Below are positions 16,115-25,280 of a DNA stretch of 64,000 bases, piece by piece. Every line of letters begins with the position of its first letter. Within the stretch, counting starts at the first letter, position 1. The notes beneath the pieces were generated by a model. That model was not told the origin of the DNA, did no database searches, and saw only the letters and a program-made list of their open reading frames with translations. The stretch spans positions 4,092,001-4,156,000 of the forward strand of contig NC_008009.1 in assembly GCF_000014005.1 (NCBI RefSeq). The letters run 5' to 3'. This stretch comes from Candidatus Koribacter versatilis Ellin345 (lineage in GTDB: Bacteria; Acidobacteriota; Terriglobia; Terriglobales; Acidobacteriaceae). The translations under genes were made by a program, and so were the position numbers.

Positions 16115-17911
16115 ATGAATGTGCGCAGAGTTTCGTTGGTTGCGATCGCTCCGCTCCTGGTGATTTTCGCCGCGTCTGCTGATACGCCTACGGTTTCGCC
16201 GGCCGATCCGAACCGGTATATCGCGGATATCAAGGTGCTCGCGTCGCCTGAATTCGAGGGGCGAGGCGCGGGCACCAAGGGCATTGAGCGCGCGACGAAG
16301 ATGCTCGAACAGCGCTATAAGAGCCTGGGGCTGGAACCTGCGGGGATGAAGGGCTTTTTGCAGCCGTTCACGGTGACAACGGGCGCGAAGCTGAAATCGG
16401 ACAATCGCGCCAGCGTGAACAAAGCCGAGTTGCAGCTGACTAAGGACTACGTGCCGTTCAGCTTTTCATCTTCTGGAACGGTGACGGCGCCGTTGGTGTT
16501 CGTGGGTTACGGTGCGAGCGCGGATGAGTTCCAGTACGACGACTATGCTGGTCAGGATGTGAAGGACAAGATCGTTGTCGTCTTGCGCTATGAGCCCGAC
16601 AGTTTTTCGAAGAACGGCAAAGATGGGCTGACGCAACATTCGCACCTGATCACGAAGGCGATCAATGCGCGCAACCACGGCGCGAAGGCTGTAATCATCG
16701 TGAACGGCAAGCTGGCGGACAACGAAGAAGACGTCCTGCCGCGGTTTGGAAGCACGAGTGGGCCGCAGGATTCCGGTATTTTGCTGATCCAGGTAAAGAA
16801 CGCGGTCGCGGATGAATGGTTCAAGGCGGCGGGAAAGTCGCTCACCGAGGTGCAGATGCAGATTGCACATTCCGGCAAGCCGAACTCCTTCGCCTTCCCT
16901 GCGGACATGCAAGCCACGATCAAAGTGGACATTGAAGGAACGCATGCGCGCGTAAATAACGTGCTCGCCTATCTGCCGGGCAAGAGAGATGAGTATGTGA
17001 TCATCGGCGCGCACTACGACCATCTGGGATATGGCGATTCGAATTCGCTGGCGCCGTCGCAGATTGGGCACATCCATCCGGGAGCAGATGACAACGGTTC
17101 GGGTACGGCGGGTGTGCTGGAGTTGGCGCGGGTGCTGGCGCCGTTAAAGGGGCAGCTTCCGCGCGGGATTTTATTCATGTCGTTCGCGGGCGAAGAGCTT
17201 GGGCTGTTGGGATCGGCAGAGTGGGTGAAGCATCCGACGAAGCCGCTGGACAAGGCAGTAGCGATGCTGAACATGGACATGATCGGCCGCATTAAGGACG
17301 ACAAGGTTTTCATCGGCGGCGTGGGTACGGGTTCAAGCTTCAAGCAGTTCCTTGAGGAAGACCAGCCGAAGTCAGGATTCAAGGTGGAGTATTCGCAAGG
17401 TGGGTATTCGGCGAGCGATCACACATCGTTCGTGACCGCGAAGATCCCGGTGCTGTTCTTCTTCTCGGGATTGCACTCGGACTATCACAAGCCATCGGAC
17501 ACCTGGGACAAGATCAATGCACCGGAGGCGGCGAAGCTGCTGAACCTTGTGGATCAGGTGGCGCTGCAAATCGACGAGGACGCCAAGCGGCCGGAGTTTA
17601 AGACGGTCATCGAAGACAAGCCTGTTGGCGGCGGGGGGAGCGGCTATGGGCCGTACTTCGGATCGATTCCTGATTTCGGCGAGGTGAAAGAGGGAGTGAA
17701 GTTCTCCGATGTGCGGCCGGGATCGCCGGCGGCGAAGGCGGGGTTGAAGGGCGGCGATATTCTCGTCCAGTTCGGTGATAAGCCGATTAAGAACCTTTAC
17801 GACTTCACGGATGCGTTGCGGCGAAGCAAGGTGGGGGATGTGGTTAAGGTGAAGGTTTTGCGCGATGGGCAGCCGATTGAGGCAGACGTTAAACTCGAAC
17901 AACGCAAATAA
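16115..17911 (+). CDS. Secreted M28 metallopeptidase with PA and PDZ domains
   Basis: The protein has 598 residues from the ATG at 16115, which gives a good signal peptide (MNVRRVSLVAIAPLLVIF...ASA). A protease-associated insert follows at about 140-250. The M28 catalytic zinc core carries HYDHLGYGD, DDNGSGTAG, FAGEELGLLGS, MLNMDMIGR and the final SDHTSF/HSDYHKPSDTWDK His and Asp ligands. A C-terminal PDZ domain (about 510-598, with GSPAAKAGLKGGDILV) probably binds substrates. Members of this family are aminopeptidases. It ends 8 bases before the beta-propeller gene, so the two are cotranscribed. Confidence 0.92.
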   Translation: MNVRRVSLVAIAPLLVIFAASADTPTVSPADPNRYIADIKVLASPEFEGRGAGTKGIERATKMLEQRYKSLGLEPAGMKGFLQPFTVTTGAKLKSDNRASVNKAELQLTKDYVPFSFSSSGTVTAPLVFVGYGASADEFQYDDYAGQDVKDKIVVVLRYEPDSFSKNGKDGLTQHSHLITKAINARNHGAKAVIIVNGKLADNEEDVLPRFGSTSGPQDSGILLIQVKNAVADEWFKAAGKSLTEVQMQIAHSGKPNSFAFPADMQATIKVDIEGTHARVNNVLAYLPGKRDEYVIIGAHYDHLGYGDSNSLAPSQIGHIHPGADDNGSGTAGVLELARVLAPLKGQLPRGILFMSFAGEELGLLGSAEWVKHPTKPLDKAVAMLNMDMIGRIKDDKVFIGGVGTGSSFKQFLEEDQPKSGFKVEYSQGGYSASDHTSFVTAKIPVLFFFSGLHSDYHKPSDTWDKINAPEAAKLLNLVDQVALQIDEDAKRPEFKTVIEDKPVGGGGSGYGPYFGSIPDFGEVKEGVKFSDVRPGSPAAKAGLKGGDILVQFGDKPIKNLYDFTDALRRSKVGDVVKVKVLRDGQPIEADVKLEQRK

Positions 17912-17919
17912 CACTACCT

Positions 17920-19023
17920 ATGATGAAGAGCAAAGTTCTGCACGGCTTGTTTTCTACCTTGTTGATCGCGGCGTCGTTCTCGCTGGTTCGCGCCCAGGAC
18001 GCAGCAAAGCCGCTGACGCTTCCGGAAGAGAAGCACTTGAAGAATGTGCGCCAGCTTACATTTGGCGGCCAGAATGCCGAGGCTTATTTCTCGGCTGACG
18101 ATAAATATCTGATCTTCCAGCACCAGGGCGATGGCGTGCCCTGCGATCAGATCTACACCATGGAAGTCGATCCGGTGAAGGCGAATCACGCAACGTTGTT
18201 AGATCTCAGTCTCGCGCCCCCGAAGCTGGTGAGTACCGGCAAAGGGCGTACGACGTGCAGCTACTGGTTCCCTTCCGGCGAGCGGATTCTGTTTTCGTCC
18301 ACGCACGCGGCGAATGCGGAGTGCCCGCCGAAACCTGATTATTCGAAGGGCTACGTCTGGCCGATTTATGACACTTACCAGATCTATACGGCGAAGGCGG
18401 ATGGCAGCGATCTGAAGCAGCTCACGCACGAGAAGGGTTACAACGCGGAAGCCACGATCACCCGCGACGGCAAACACATTGTGTTTACTTCGACGCGCAA
18501 TGGCGACCTCGATATCTACACGATGGACGCCGATGGCTCGCACGTGAAGCAGCTCACGCACGAATTAGGTTATGACGGCGGGCCGTTCTGGTCGTATGAC
18601 GGGAAGAAGATCGTGTATCGCGCGCAGCATCCGAAGAACGCGGAAGAAGAGAAAGACTACAGGGACCTGCTGGGGAAGGGATTGATCCGTCCGGGAAACC
18701 TTGAGCTTTGGGTGATGAACGCCGATGGGAGCAACAAGCACCAAGTGACACGCAATGGTGCGGCGAACTTTGCGCCCTACTGGCTGCCGGATGGGAAGCG
18801 GATTATTTTCGCGTCGAACCAGGCGGACCCGAAGAACGGGCGTGACTTCGATCTGTACATCATCAACGAAGATGGGACCGGGCAGGAGCGGATCACGTTC
18901 CATCCGGATTTCGACGGCTTCCCGATGTTCACGTCGGATGGCAAGCGGCTGGTGTGGGCATCGAACCGCAACGGTAAAGCGCCGCACGAGACAAACGTGT
19001 TTCTTGCCGACTGGGCGGAGTAG
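17920..19023 (+). CDS. Secreted TolB-like beta-propeller protein
   Basis: The 367-residue protein has a signal peptide (LLIAASFSLVRAQ). PD40 repeats follow, each with a pattern like ARFTRDGKHIVFTSTRNGDLDIYTMDADGS at about residues 180-220, 240-280, 280-325 and 325-360. It folds as a WD40/TolB-like propeller and probably acts as a binding partner of the preceding M28 peptidase, with which it forms a two-gene operon. A second Met (residue 2) could be the start. The stop is immediately adjacent to the convergent PilZ gene. Confidence 0.85.
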   Translation: MMKSKVLHGLFSTLLIAASFSLVRAQDAAKPLTLPEEKHLKNVRQLTFGGQNAEAYFSADDKYLIFQHQGDGVPCDQIYTMEVDPVKANHATLLDLSLAPPKLVSTGKGRTTCSYWFPSGERILFSSTHAANAECPPKPDYSKGYVWPIYDTYQIYTAKADGSDLKQLTHEKGYNAEATITRDGKHIVFTSTRNGDLDIYTMDADGSHVKQLTHELGYDGGPFWSYDGKKIVYRAQHPKNAEEEKDYRDLLGKGLIRPGNLELWVMNADGSNKHQVTRNGAANFAPYWLPDGKRIIFASNQADPKNGRDFDLYIINEDGTGQERITFHPDFDGFPMFTSDGKRLVWASNRNGKAPHETNVFLADWAE

Positions 19024-19929
19024 TTAGCGCTCGACTTTGACTTCGGTGGTGCCGAGTCGGGCGTCGAATTCGGCGCGAAGACCAATGAGATCGTCGCGCA
19101 AGGAATTTGCGAACTGCTCGAGCTGATCGCGGTCGGACTTTTGCAGTGTCGCAGCCGCGGCCCAGGTGCGCAGTTGTTCTAAAGCTTCGGCAAGTTTTTC
19201 CAACGCAGGCAGGTCCGTTCGCTCTGGCTCAACGGTCGAGGGTGCAAGGATCTTCTCACGGATCAAACGGCTCAGGCGCTCTGCGTCGTCAGCGTTGGCG
19301 AAGGCAAATTCGATGCCCATACCGATGCCCGGAAACGAAGTACGAACTAGGGCAGGGATGAGCATGGATTCGTCCAGGAAGATCGTGAGCTCGAAGTTTG
19401 TGTTCGGCGGCAGTGGTGAGTGAGTGTCGATGTAACAGCCGCCGGGGCTGATGTCGGTGCAACGTGCCCACGATTTCACTGTCGAACCAGCGTGGCTGAT
19501 TTGGATCCCAAGGTCGCAGGGATGGCGAGGCGCAATGCGGCGCTCGATGTTGCCGGTGACCGTCGTCGGACTGTAGTTATTGCGTTTGAGAGCGGCCGAG
19601 GGTTCGAGATTCTCTTTGTGAGGACGATCGTCCACCCCCCAGATGTTGCGTGGGCCTTCGACGCACTCGATACCGATCTGTCCCTGAGAAGTAGAGCCTT
19701 TGCGGCCGATCCAGCGGACGCGGAACTTGCTCTTATAAACGCCTTTTTGCACGCCGATGAGGTCACCGGCAACAAGGGCTACTTCGACGCCCGCGAGCAG
19801 GCCGCCGCTCTTGGAGACATTGAGGGTGTGCGCAACTGCGTTGAACGGCTTGCCGGAGGCATCCATGCCGTAGATTCGCACCGGCAAAACGGCAGCGGTG
19901 CGAGGTTCTTTTCGGGTCGGATTATGCAT
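19024..19929 (-). CDS. Tandem PilZ-domain protein
   Basis: The 301-residue cytoplasmic protein contains two PilZ-like units. The first (residues 1-~95) reads RKEPRTAAVLPVRIYG and LNVSKSGGLL. The second (about 128-230) reads ERRIAPRHPCDLGIQI with the RxxxR site and DISPGGCYID with D/N-x-S-x-x-G. PilZ domains bind cyclic di-GMP, and the second has the full consensus. The C-terminal ~60 residues form a helical tail. It stands alone, converging with the propeller gene. A role in motility or exopolysaccharide control is inferred from the family and from the nearby motAB. Confidence 0.88.
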   Translation of the reverse strand: MHNPTRKEPRTAAVLPVRIYGMDASGKPFNAVAHTLNVSKSGGLLAGVEVALVAGDLIGVQKGVYKSKFRVRWIGRKGSTSQGQIGIECVEGPRNIWGVDDRPHKENLEPSAALKRNNYSPTTVTGNIERRIAPRHPCDLGIQISHAGSTVKSWARCTDISPGGCYIDTHSPLPPNTNFELTIFLDESMLIPALVRTSFPGIGMGIEFAFANADDAERLSRLIREKILAPSTVEPERTDLPALEKLAEALEQLRTWAAAATLQKSDRDQLEQFANSLRDDLIGLRAEFDARLGTTEVKVER

Positions 19930-20145
19930 TCTTCAAGTGCTCTTGCGAATCGTACTCGTGGGTTTGAGCCGGGGAAGAATTATCGTCGCGGTTTGGGAGA
20001 AAATTCCCAATCCCACAAACATGGATTCCGGGAGCGGGAGTCAAAGCAATTACGATTCGATGAACCGTGGAGAAAATCCGCAGCGCTTTGATGGCCTAAG
20101 ATTTACACTAAAGCAGCACGCCACGAAAAACAGATTCTTCCGGGA

Positions 20146-20676
20146 TTGCATCGCATCCTCTTGAAGACAGAAACGTTGCAAGACTACAAGCCCAAGTCGC
20201 ATTTACAAGGTCTGCGCACGGTTGCGGCCGTTGAGATCGCCAAAGGTGCGCTCGCGATCTTTTTCAGTGTTTGGCTGCTGAGTTTCCGGGAGAAAGACCT
20301 GGGCGACATGATGGCGAACTTGCTGGACCGTCTGCATGTGGATCCGGCGCATACCATCGCGATCAGGCTCGTGAGCATGGCAGACCGGATCACGCCAGAG
20401 AAGCTCGAGATCGTCGCGTTGATTGGAGTCTTGTACGCGCTGATTCGCTTCGTGGAAGGTTACGGGCTGTGGAATGCGCGGACGTGGGCTGAGTATTTTG
20501 CGCTGATCTCCGGCGCCGCCTATTTGCCGTGGGAAGTTTGGGAGTTCGCGCGGCGGCCAAACTGGTTCCACGCAGTGCTGATACTGATCAACCTGGCGGT
20601 CGTGGCATACATTGCGTACGTGCGGTTTGCGGTGCATCGCGAACACAAGCGCGAACGTGAGGCGGTACAGATCTAA
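20146..20676 (+). CDS. DUF2127 family membrane protein
   Basis: The 176-residue protein has about four hydrophobic segments: VEIAKGALAIFFSVWLLSF, IVALIGVLYALIRFVEGYGL, YFALISGAAYLPWEVWEF and FHAVLILINLAVVAYIAYV. The signature GLRTVAAVEIAKGA and RFVEGYGLWNARTWAEYFA match the uncharacterised DUF2127 family. The called start is a TTG with a poor ribosome-binding site, so the true start may be a little further downstream. It converges with the LytTR operon, and the last base pairs of the two genes overlap by 4 bases. Confidence 0.75.
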   Translation: MHRILLKTETLQDYKPKSHLQGLRTVAAVEIAKGALAIFFSVWLLSFREKDLGDMMANLLDRLHVDPAHTIAIRLVSMADRITPEKLEIVALIGVLYALIRFVEGYGLWNARTWAEYFALISGAAYLPWEVWEFARRPNWFHAVLILINLAVVAYIAYVRFAVHREHKREREAVQI

Positions 20677-21434
20677 GCGCCGCCGTCGAGGACTTCACGG
20701 AGCCGCGCGTATCCGGAACGGCTGACCGGAAGTTTCGTTCCATCCTGAAGAATCGCGACACGGCTGTCTTTGCCGTAGGGTTCGACCTTCGCCACGCGAT
20801 CTAAATTCACAATGTACGAGCGGTGGATGCGCAGGAACTGCTTTGGGTCGAGAACGGTCTCGATGCTGGAGATAGTTTGCTGCTTGAGGTGCTTAGCGCC
20901 TTTGCTGGCGAGGGCGATGTAGTCGTCCTGGGCTTCCACGAAATCGAGTTTCGCCGTAGGAATGATGTGGACGTTGGTGCCGTCGCGCACCACTAGACGA
21001 TCAGCATACTGGCCAGGAGCAGTGGCGGCGGCGCGAAGTTCGGCGGAAACCGGCGTGGGCTTCTTTTCGCGGGCACGTTCCTTGGCGCGGGCGAGGGCGG
21101 CTTCGAAACGATCGGCGCCGTAGGGCTTGAGGAGGTAGTCCACGGCGTGGACGTCGAAGGCCTTCAGCGCGTATTGGTCGTATGCGGTGGCAAAGACGAT
21201 CGCCATATCGGAGCCGATCAGTTCAAGAACTTCGAAACCATCGAGCTTCGGCATCTGGATGTCGAGGAAGAGCAGGTCGGGCTTGCGCTCGGTGACGGCC
21301 TTCACAGCTTCGAAGCCGTTGGCGCACTCGGCGATCAGTTCGATCTCGGAATGGTGAGAGAGCATCTCGTGCAGAACGGCGCGGGCGAGTTCTTCGTCAT
21401 CAACAATTACGGCGGTGAGTTTGGATTCGGTCAT
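20673..21434 (-). CDS. LytTR-family response regulator
   Basis: The 253-residue protein has an N-terminal receiver domain (VIVDDEELAR, LLFLDIQMPKLDG with the phosphoacceptor Asp, Thr/Lys near FATAYDQYALK and YLLKPYG). A linker and a C-terminal LytTR DNA-binding domain follow (about 150-250, with FVEAQDDYIALAS and RIHRSYIVNLDRV). It is the last gene of the envelope-stress operon and overlaps its cognate kinase by 4 bases, so the pair is translationally coupled. Confidence 0.95.
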   Translation of the reverse strand: MTESKLTAVIVDDEELARAVLHEMLSHHSEIELIAECANGFEAVKAVTERKPDLLFLDIQMPKLDGFEVLELIGSDMAIVFATAYDQYALKAFDVHAVDYLLKPYGADRFEAALARAKERAREKKPTPVSAELRAAATAPGQYADRLVVRDGTNVHIIPTAKLDFVEAQDDYIALASKGAKHLKQQTISSIETVLDPKQFLRIHRSYIVNLDRVAKVEPYGKDSRVAILQDGTKLPVSRSGYARLREVLDGGA

Positions 21435-22504
21435 GCGGGTACGCCTGCCTCGGCGGGGAGAATAAGTTGGACTTCAAAGGTGTCGTCTTTCTTATCGATA
21501 GCGAATTGTGCGCGGGTGCCGTAGCGAGCTTCCATACGCTGGCGCACGTTGACTAAGCCTACACCGCCGCGTCGGCGCGGAGGCGTATCGGGATCGTAGT
21601 TGTTTGCGACCTTGATGTGCAGCAGGTCCTGCTCCGGTTCGCGATTGACTTCGAGCTTTATCCATCCGCCTTGCGGCAGATTGGCGATGCCGTGGTTGAC
21701 GGCATTCTCGATTAACGGCTGCAACAACAGCGGTGGAACCGTGAGTGACAAGGTTTCCAGCGCGACATCTTCCTGCATTTGCAGGCGTGCGCCGAACCGG
21801 ATTTTTTCGACCGCGAGATATTTACGGAGCAGCGATAGTTCTTCGTCGAGCGGGATAACGGTCTTCTCGCCCATGCCTAGGGTGAGGCGAAGAAAGTCGG
21901 CAAGGGCGACGCACATGTCGCGTGCGCGCGCTGGATCAATCGACGTCAGTGCACTGATGGAATGAAGGCTGTTGAAGAGGAAGTGCGGGTTGATTTGCGT
22001 CTTCAGGGCGCGGAGTTCGGCATCGCGCGCGAGAACTTTCGCGGCGTTGAGGCGCTGCTCGGCGGCTTGCGAACGTTGTAAGGCGAGCAGAACGTAGTGC
22101 AATCCGACAGAGAGAAGATAAAGAAGGACGCCGGTAGCGAAGAGAATCGAGCCGATACGAGCGACGTGATGGGGCGCATCCGCAAAGCGCGGTGAATAAG
22201 CCATCAGCCGCGCAACGGCCTGCGCAACCAGCACCCATATCGAGCTCATGATGCTGGCGGCAAGTAGGTGCGTAGTGCCGATGCGCTGAATGCTTGACGT
22301 CTCAAGCGGCGTGGCCTTGCAGGTGTACCAGGCGGTGAGGCAGTCGAAGGCGTAGATAACGCAGAGAACCGGGACGAGAATGCCGGCCTCGGCGCGCGTC
22401 ATGCCGCCGACGGCGCCGAAGAGATAGTAGAGCAGCGCGGCGAAGGGGACCCATGCCAGCAGGTAGAGGAACAGTCGCCGCAGTTGGCTGAGGATCGGGT
22501 GCAT
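21431..22504 (-). CDS. LytS/YpdA-type sensor histidine kinase
   Basis: The 357-residue protein has four to six membrane helices in the first ~150 residues. These are followed by a short cytoplasmic kinase of the His_kinase (PF06580) family, with the phosphoacceptor block ALKTQINPHFLFNSLHSI and a HATPase-like end (LLQPLIENAVNHG, GGVGLVNVRQRME). It presumably senses membrane state and phosphorylates the LytTR regulator encoded right after it. The preceding LiaF-like protein probably modulates it, as LiaF does LiaS. Confidence 0.92.
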   Translation of the reverse strand: MHPILSQLRRLFLYLLAWVPFAALLYYLFGAVGGMTRAEAGILVPVLCVIYAFDCLTAWYTCKATPLETSSIQRIGTTHLLAASIMSSIWVLVAQAVARLMAYSPRFADAPHHVARIGSILFATGVLLYLLSVGLHYVLLALQRSQAAEQRLNAAKVLARDAELRALKTQINPHFLFNSLHSISALTSIDPARARDMCVALADFLRLTLGMGEKTVIPLDEELSLLRKYLAVEKIRFGARLQMQEDVALETLSLTVPPLLLQPLIENAVNHGIANLPQGGWIKLEVNREPEQDLLHIKVANNYDPDTPPRRRGGVGLVNVRQRMEARYGTRAQFAIDKKDDTFEVQLILPAEAGVPA

Positions 22505-22509
22505 CGCGG

Positions 22510-23214
22510 CTAGTTTTTCACTTCCACGCCGCCGAAGATAGCCGCGCCGCGCACGTAGAGGTTCTTGGCCGGCTTGCCGTCACTCGGAAGATGGACGGTG
22601 GAGTCTTCATAGCCGCCGAAGATGCCGGTGCCTTCGACGATGACATTCCACGTGGGCGGAACGCGAATCTCTCCGCCTCCGAAAACTGCGGTTGCTTCGA
22701 TCACCGCGGTGTCGCCTTCCATGTCAGCCTGGGTAAGGTCGAGTTGGAAGCCACCGAAGCAGGCGAAGACGGTGCCGCCGCGGAAGTTGCGGTCGCGCAC
22801 TTTGCGATCGGTACCACCGAAGATGTTGACCGAGTTCAGGCTGCCGTCACCGGGCGGGGGCGGACTATCCACTCCGCCGGTGCCGCGCCAATAGCTTTGG
22901 AACAATAGTGAAAGCCCGCCGCCGATCACGAAGAGCGGCCACAACTGATCAATGCCGTATTTGAAATTCGCGAAATAGTGAAGCAACAACAACACGCCGA
23001 TAAGGCCTAGGATGCCGCCCCACACGCGCTGGCCGGGGTTCGTGGCTTCAAAGACTTTGCCCAAGCCGACGATGATGAAAAGGCCGGGCCAGAAACGCCA
23101 GATCTCATGGAAATTGAGGTAACCCAACTGCGCGAGGAGCAGGAAGATCCCGATCGCGACGATGGCGACCCCGGTGAAGATTCCACCTTTTGGACCTCTG
23201 CGGCAACTGGTCAT
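22510..23214 (-). CDS. LiaF/YvqF-like membrane protein
   Basis: The 234-residue protein has three or four N-terminal hydrophobic helices (GIFTGVAIVAIGIFLLLAQL, FWPGLFIIVGLG, GGILGLIGVLLLLHYF, LWPLFVIGGGLSLLF). A C-terminal beta-rich domain with repeated FGG motifs follows (SVNIFGGTDRKV, AVFGGGEIRV, GIFGGYEDSTV, AAIFGGVEVKN), the signature of the cell-wall-active antibiotic response family. It acts in the membrane to hold the LiaS-type kinase off. It overlaps the preceding small membrane gene by 4 bases and precedes the kinase by 5. Confidence 0.88.
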   Translation of the reverse strand: MTSCRRGPKGGIFTGVAIVAIGIFLLLAQLGYLNFHEIWRFWPGLFIIVGLGKVFEATNPGQRVWGGILGLIGVLLLLHYFANFKYGIDQLWPLFVIGGGLSLLFQSYWRGTGGVDSPPPPGDGSLNSVNIFGGTDRKVRDRNFRGGTVFACFGGFQLDLTQADMEGDTAVIEATAVFGGGEIRVPPTWNVIVEGTGIFGGYEDSTVHLPSDGKPAKNLYVRGAAIFGGVEVKN

Positions 23215-23459
23215 TGTCTTTCTCCGCTCCGCGCGAGGGAACGATTCGAGGCCTTGCGCTCTTCGCGCTCAAACAGTAACAGAACGCCAACTCCAATCAG
23301 CAAAAGAGGCCACAGATGGCTGACGAGCGGAGGAGCCGCGACGCTCCACTGCAATACGATCACGCCCAACCGAACCAGGGTGGCGACCAGACCTATTATG
23401 ACGATTGCCGCCCCGATGACCATATCCGCTGTCCATACTTGATAACTGCTGCGTGCCAT
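23211..23459 (-). CDS. Small two-helix membrane protein (LiaI/DUF5668-like)
   Basis: The 82-residue protein starts at the ATG at 23459, chosen because AAGGAGCAG precedes it at ideal spacing; a longer frame lacks a site. It has two hydrophobic helices (DMVIGAAIVIIGLVATLVRLG and LWPLLLIGVGVLLLF). The second resembles the N-terminal helices of the LiaF-like neighbour. It is the first gene of the LiaI-LiaF-LytS-LytTR operon and probably its membrane-facing sensor component. Confidence 0.8.
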   Translation of the reverse strand: MARSSYQVWTADMVIGAAIVIIGLVATLVRLGVIVLQWSVAAPPLVSHLWPLLLIGVGVLLLFEREERKASNRSLARSGERQ

Positions 23460-23593
23460 TGGACTGCTCCTTCTTGAAACTGTCCACAAAGTACGCTTTG
23501 GAGGCCTACGGAACTGCCTTTATTCGGCAAATGGGGGGCGGCTACCGGTCAGTGGCGGTTGGAAAGGAAGGACTTGTAGGCGGATTTCGCCGA

Positions 23594-25075
23594 TCAGTGG
23601 AGCTGAAACCCGCCGACGGGAAAGGTCGCCTGAACCGGGCCGGTATCTTCCGTTGGCACCTGCGGAACGGAAGGCACTTGCTGTACGCGCGACTTCGACC
23701 GGAGGTTACGGTCGGCTTCTTCCAGCAGGCGCCAGTCAGCCTGAAACTCCGGCAGGACTTCGCGATTTTTCGACGCGCTGTAAAGTTCAGAGCGGATGCG
23801 CACGAGCAGGAGTTGGTAAGCGAGCTCGCTGTCTGAACCGTCCGAGTTGACGTTGCTCGCGCTGACACCTATTCGGCGGGTAGTTGAGCCGTCGCGATAT
23901 TCCATCCAAAGCGCGCCAGAGGGACCGACGATCGGCTCGCCATTTGCATCCATCGTTACTGCAAAGGCCTTCGCGGTGCGGCCGAAGCGCGCATCCAGTT
24001 CGGCTGCATCCGGGGAGATTTCCCGCAGAGCTTCGTTGTAGCGCTCCCACATTTCCGACGTGCCAAACTGTTGCGCGCGTTCCGCATTACTCGCGGATTT
24101 CAGTTCGCCGGCAAGTTGAGGACCGGCATTACGCTTGGCAGCTTTCGCTTCGATTATCTGCGATGTGACTTCCTCGGTTGGGCGGCGGCGTAATTCACGC
24201 TCCGGATTGAAACGTCCGGTGAGCAGGTAGCTGGCAGTGAAGATCATGAGTTCGTTGCTCCGAAATAGCATGGGAAAGAACCACTTCTTCGAAGTGAACA
24301 TGACCTCAGTGCCTTTGCGGGCATCGCTGCTGCGCCGATAGCTGCCGGGGATTTGGGTGATCCGCACAACATGAAAGTTGAGCTGATGCTTCACGGCATA
24401 GTGCGTAAAAGACTTCGCGATGGCCTTTGGGCTCGTCATCCCGAAGTCGTTGATGTAATCCGCCTGGGACGCTCCGGGAAAGTAGGTATTCACGACGAGG
24501 CGCGCGAAGTTGGCACAGTTCCGCGTGAAACCGTTATAGCGATCGACGTTGGGGAGAGCGTTGAATTTTGCGATGAAAACTTCGTCCCGCTCTGCCGTGG
24601 TCGAAGCGACGAACATGTAGATATCGCGGACGAAGGTGGCCGCGACAGTGTCGCGCCAGTTCGCCTTCTGGTCGTCGGTGCAAGGGCCTTGCGGACAGAG
24701 GTCTCGGAGCCAGGTTTGCCGGTAATGCGCCTGCAGCGCAGCCCGCAGGGCGGGCGAGCCATAGAGAGGACGATCGCCAGGGTTTTCTACTCCGTAGAGA
24801 TAGACGCTCAGCGGCACGGCATTCCACTCGAACGGCTTATCTTCCAGGAAATTGCTGTAGTTGCTGATTACGATTCCCTGCTCTCCCGGCGAACACAGCC
24901 GCAGGTGAACGGGAGAGTCAGCACAAACGTTTGAGAGATAGACGGAAGAGTGGCCGGAGCTGGTAATGCGCGAGAGACCATCGTTGGTGGATTCGGCGAG
25001 CATTAAGCCGATATCGGCACGAGCAACACAGGTTAGAAATAAAAGGACACAGAGGGTCCGAACGAATCCCCACAT
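23594..25075 (-). CDS. Secreted papain-fold (NlpC/P60-like, DUF4105-type) protein
   Basis: The 493-residue protein has a signal peptide (LCVLLFLTCVARA). The N-terminal half carries a circularly arranged papain-like signature. A His lies in SSGHSSVYLSNVC (about residue 42), and much later comes the NC motif of RYNGFTRNCANFARLVV (near 187). This order (His before Cys) is typical of permuted NlpC/P60 and DUF4105 families. The Cys-rich loop RDLCPQGPC could form a disulfide. The C-terminal half is helical and low in recognisable motifs. It is probably a periplasmic hydrolase; the substrate (peptidoglycan or lipid) cannot be told from sequence. Confidence 0.65.
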   Translation of the reverse strand: MWGFVRTLCVLLFLTCVARADIGLMLAESTNDGLSRITSSGHSSVYLSNVCADSPVHLRLCSPGEQGIVISNYSNFLEDKPFEWNAVPLSVYLYGVENPGDRPLYGSPALRAALQAHYRQTWLRDLCPQGPCTDDQKANWRDTVAATFVRDIYMFVASTTAERDEVFIAKFNALPNVDRYNGFTRNCANFARLVVNTYFPGASQADYINDFGMTSPKAIAKSFTHYAVKHQLNFHVVRITQIPGSYRRSSDARKGTEVMFTSKKWFFPMLFRSNELMIFTASYLLTGRFNPERELRRRPTEEVTSQIIEAKAAKRNAGPQLAGELKSASNAERAQQFGTSEMWERYNEALREISPDAAELDARFGRTAKAFAVTMDANGEPIVGPSGALWMEYRDGSTTRRIGVSASNVNSDGSDSELAYQLLLVRIRSELYSASKNREVLPEFQADWRLLEEADRNLRSKSRVQQVPSVPQVPTEDTGPVQATFPVGGFQLH

Positions 25076-25280
25076 CGCCAGTCCACACGCTCACTTCCCA
25101 AGGAATGCGGTCCGGCGAAAACCCAAGCCGAACGTGGCTCTTCCTTTAAGATGCGGGCGGCAGTCGCCTCTGCTGCTCCGGCTAGGTGTGAGAACCCGGA
25201 AGGCGTTCAAAAGTTGCGAGGTGGAAGGTGGCAGTCTCCTGAAAACATGAATCGTGGAACTAGATTTCGTGCCATCTCAT

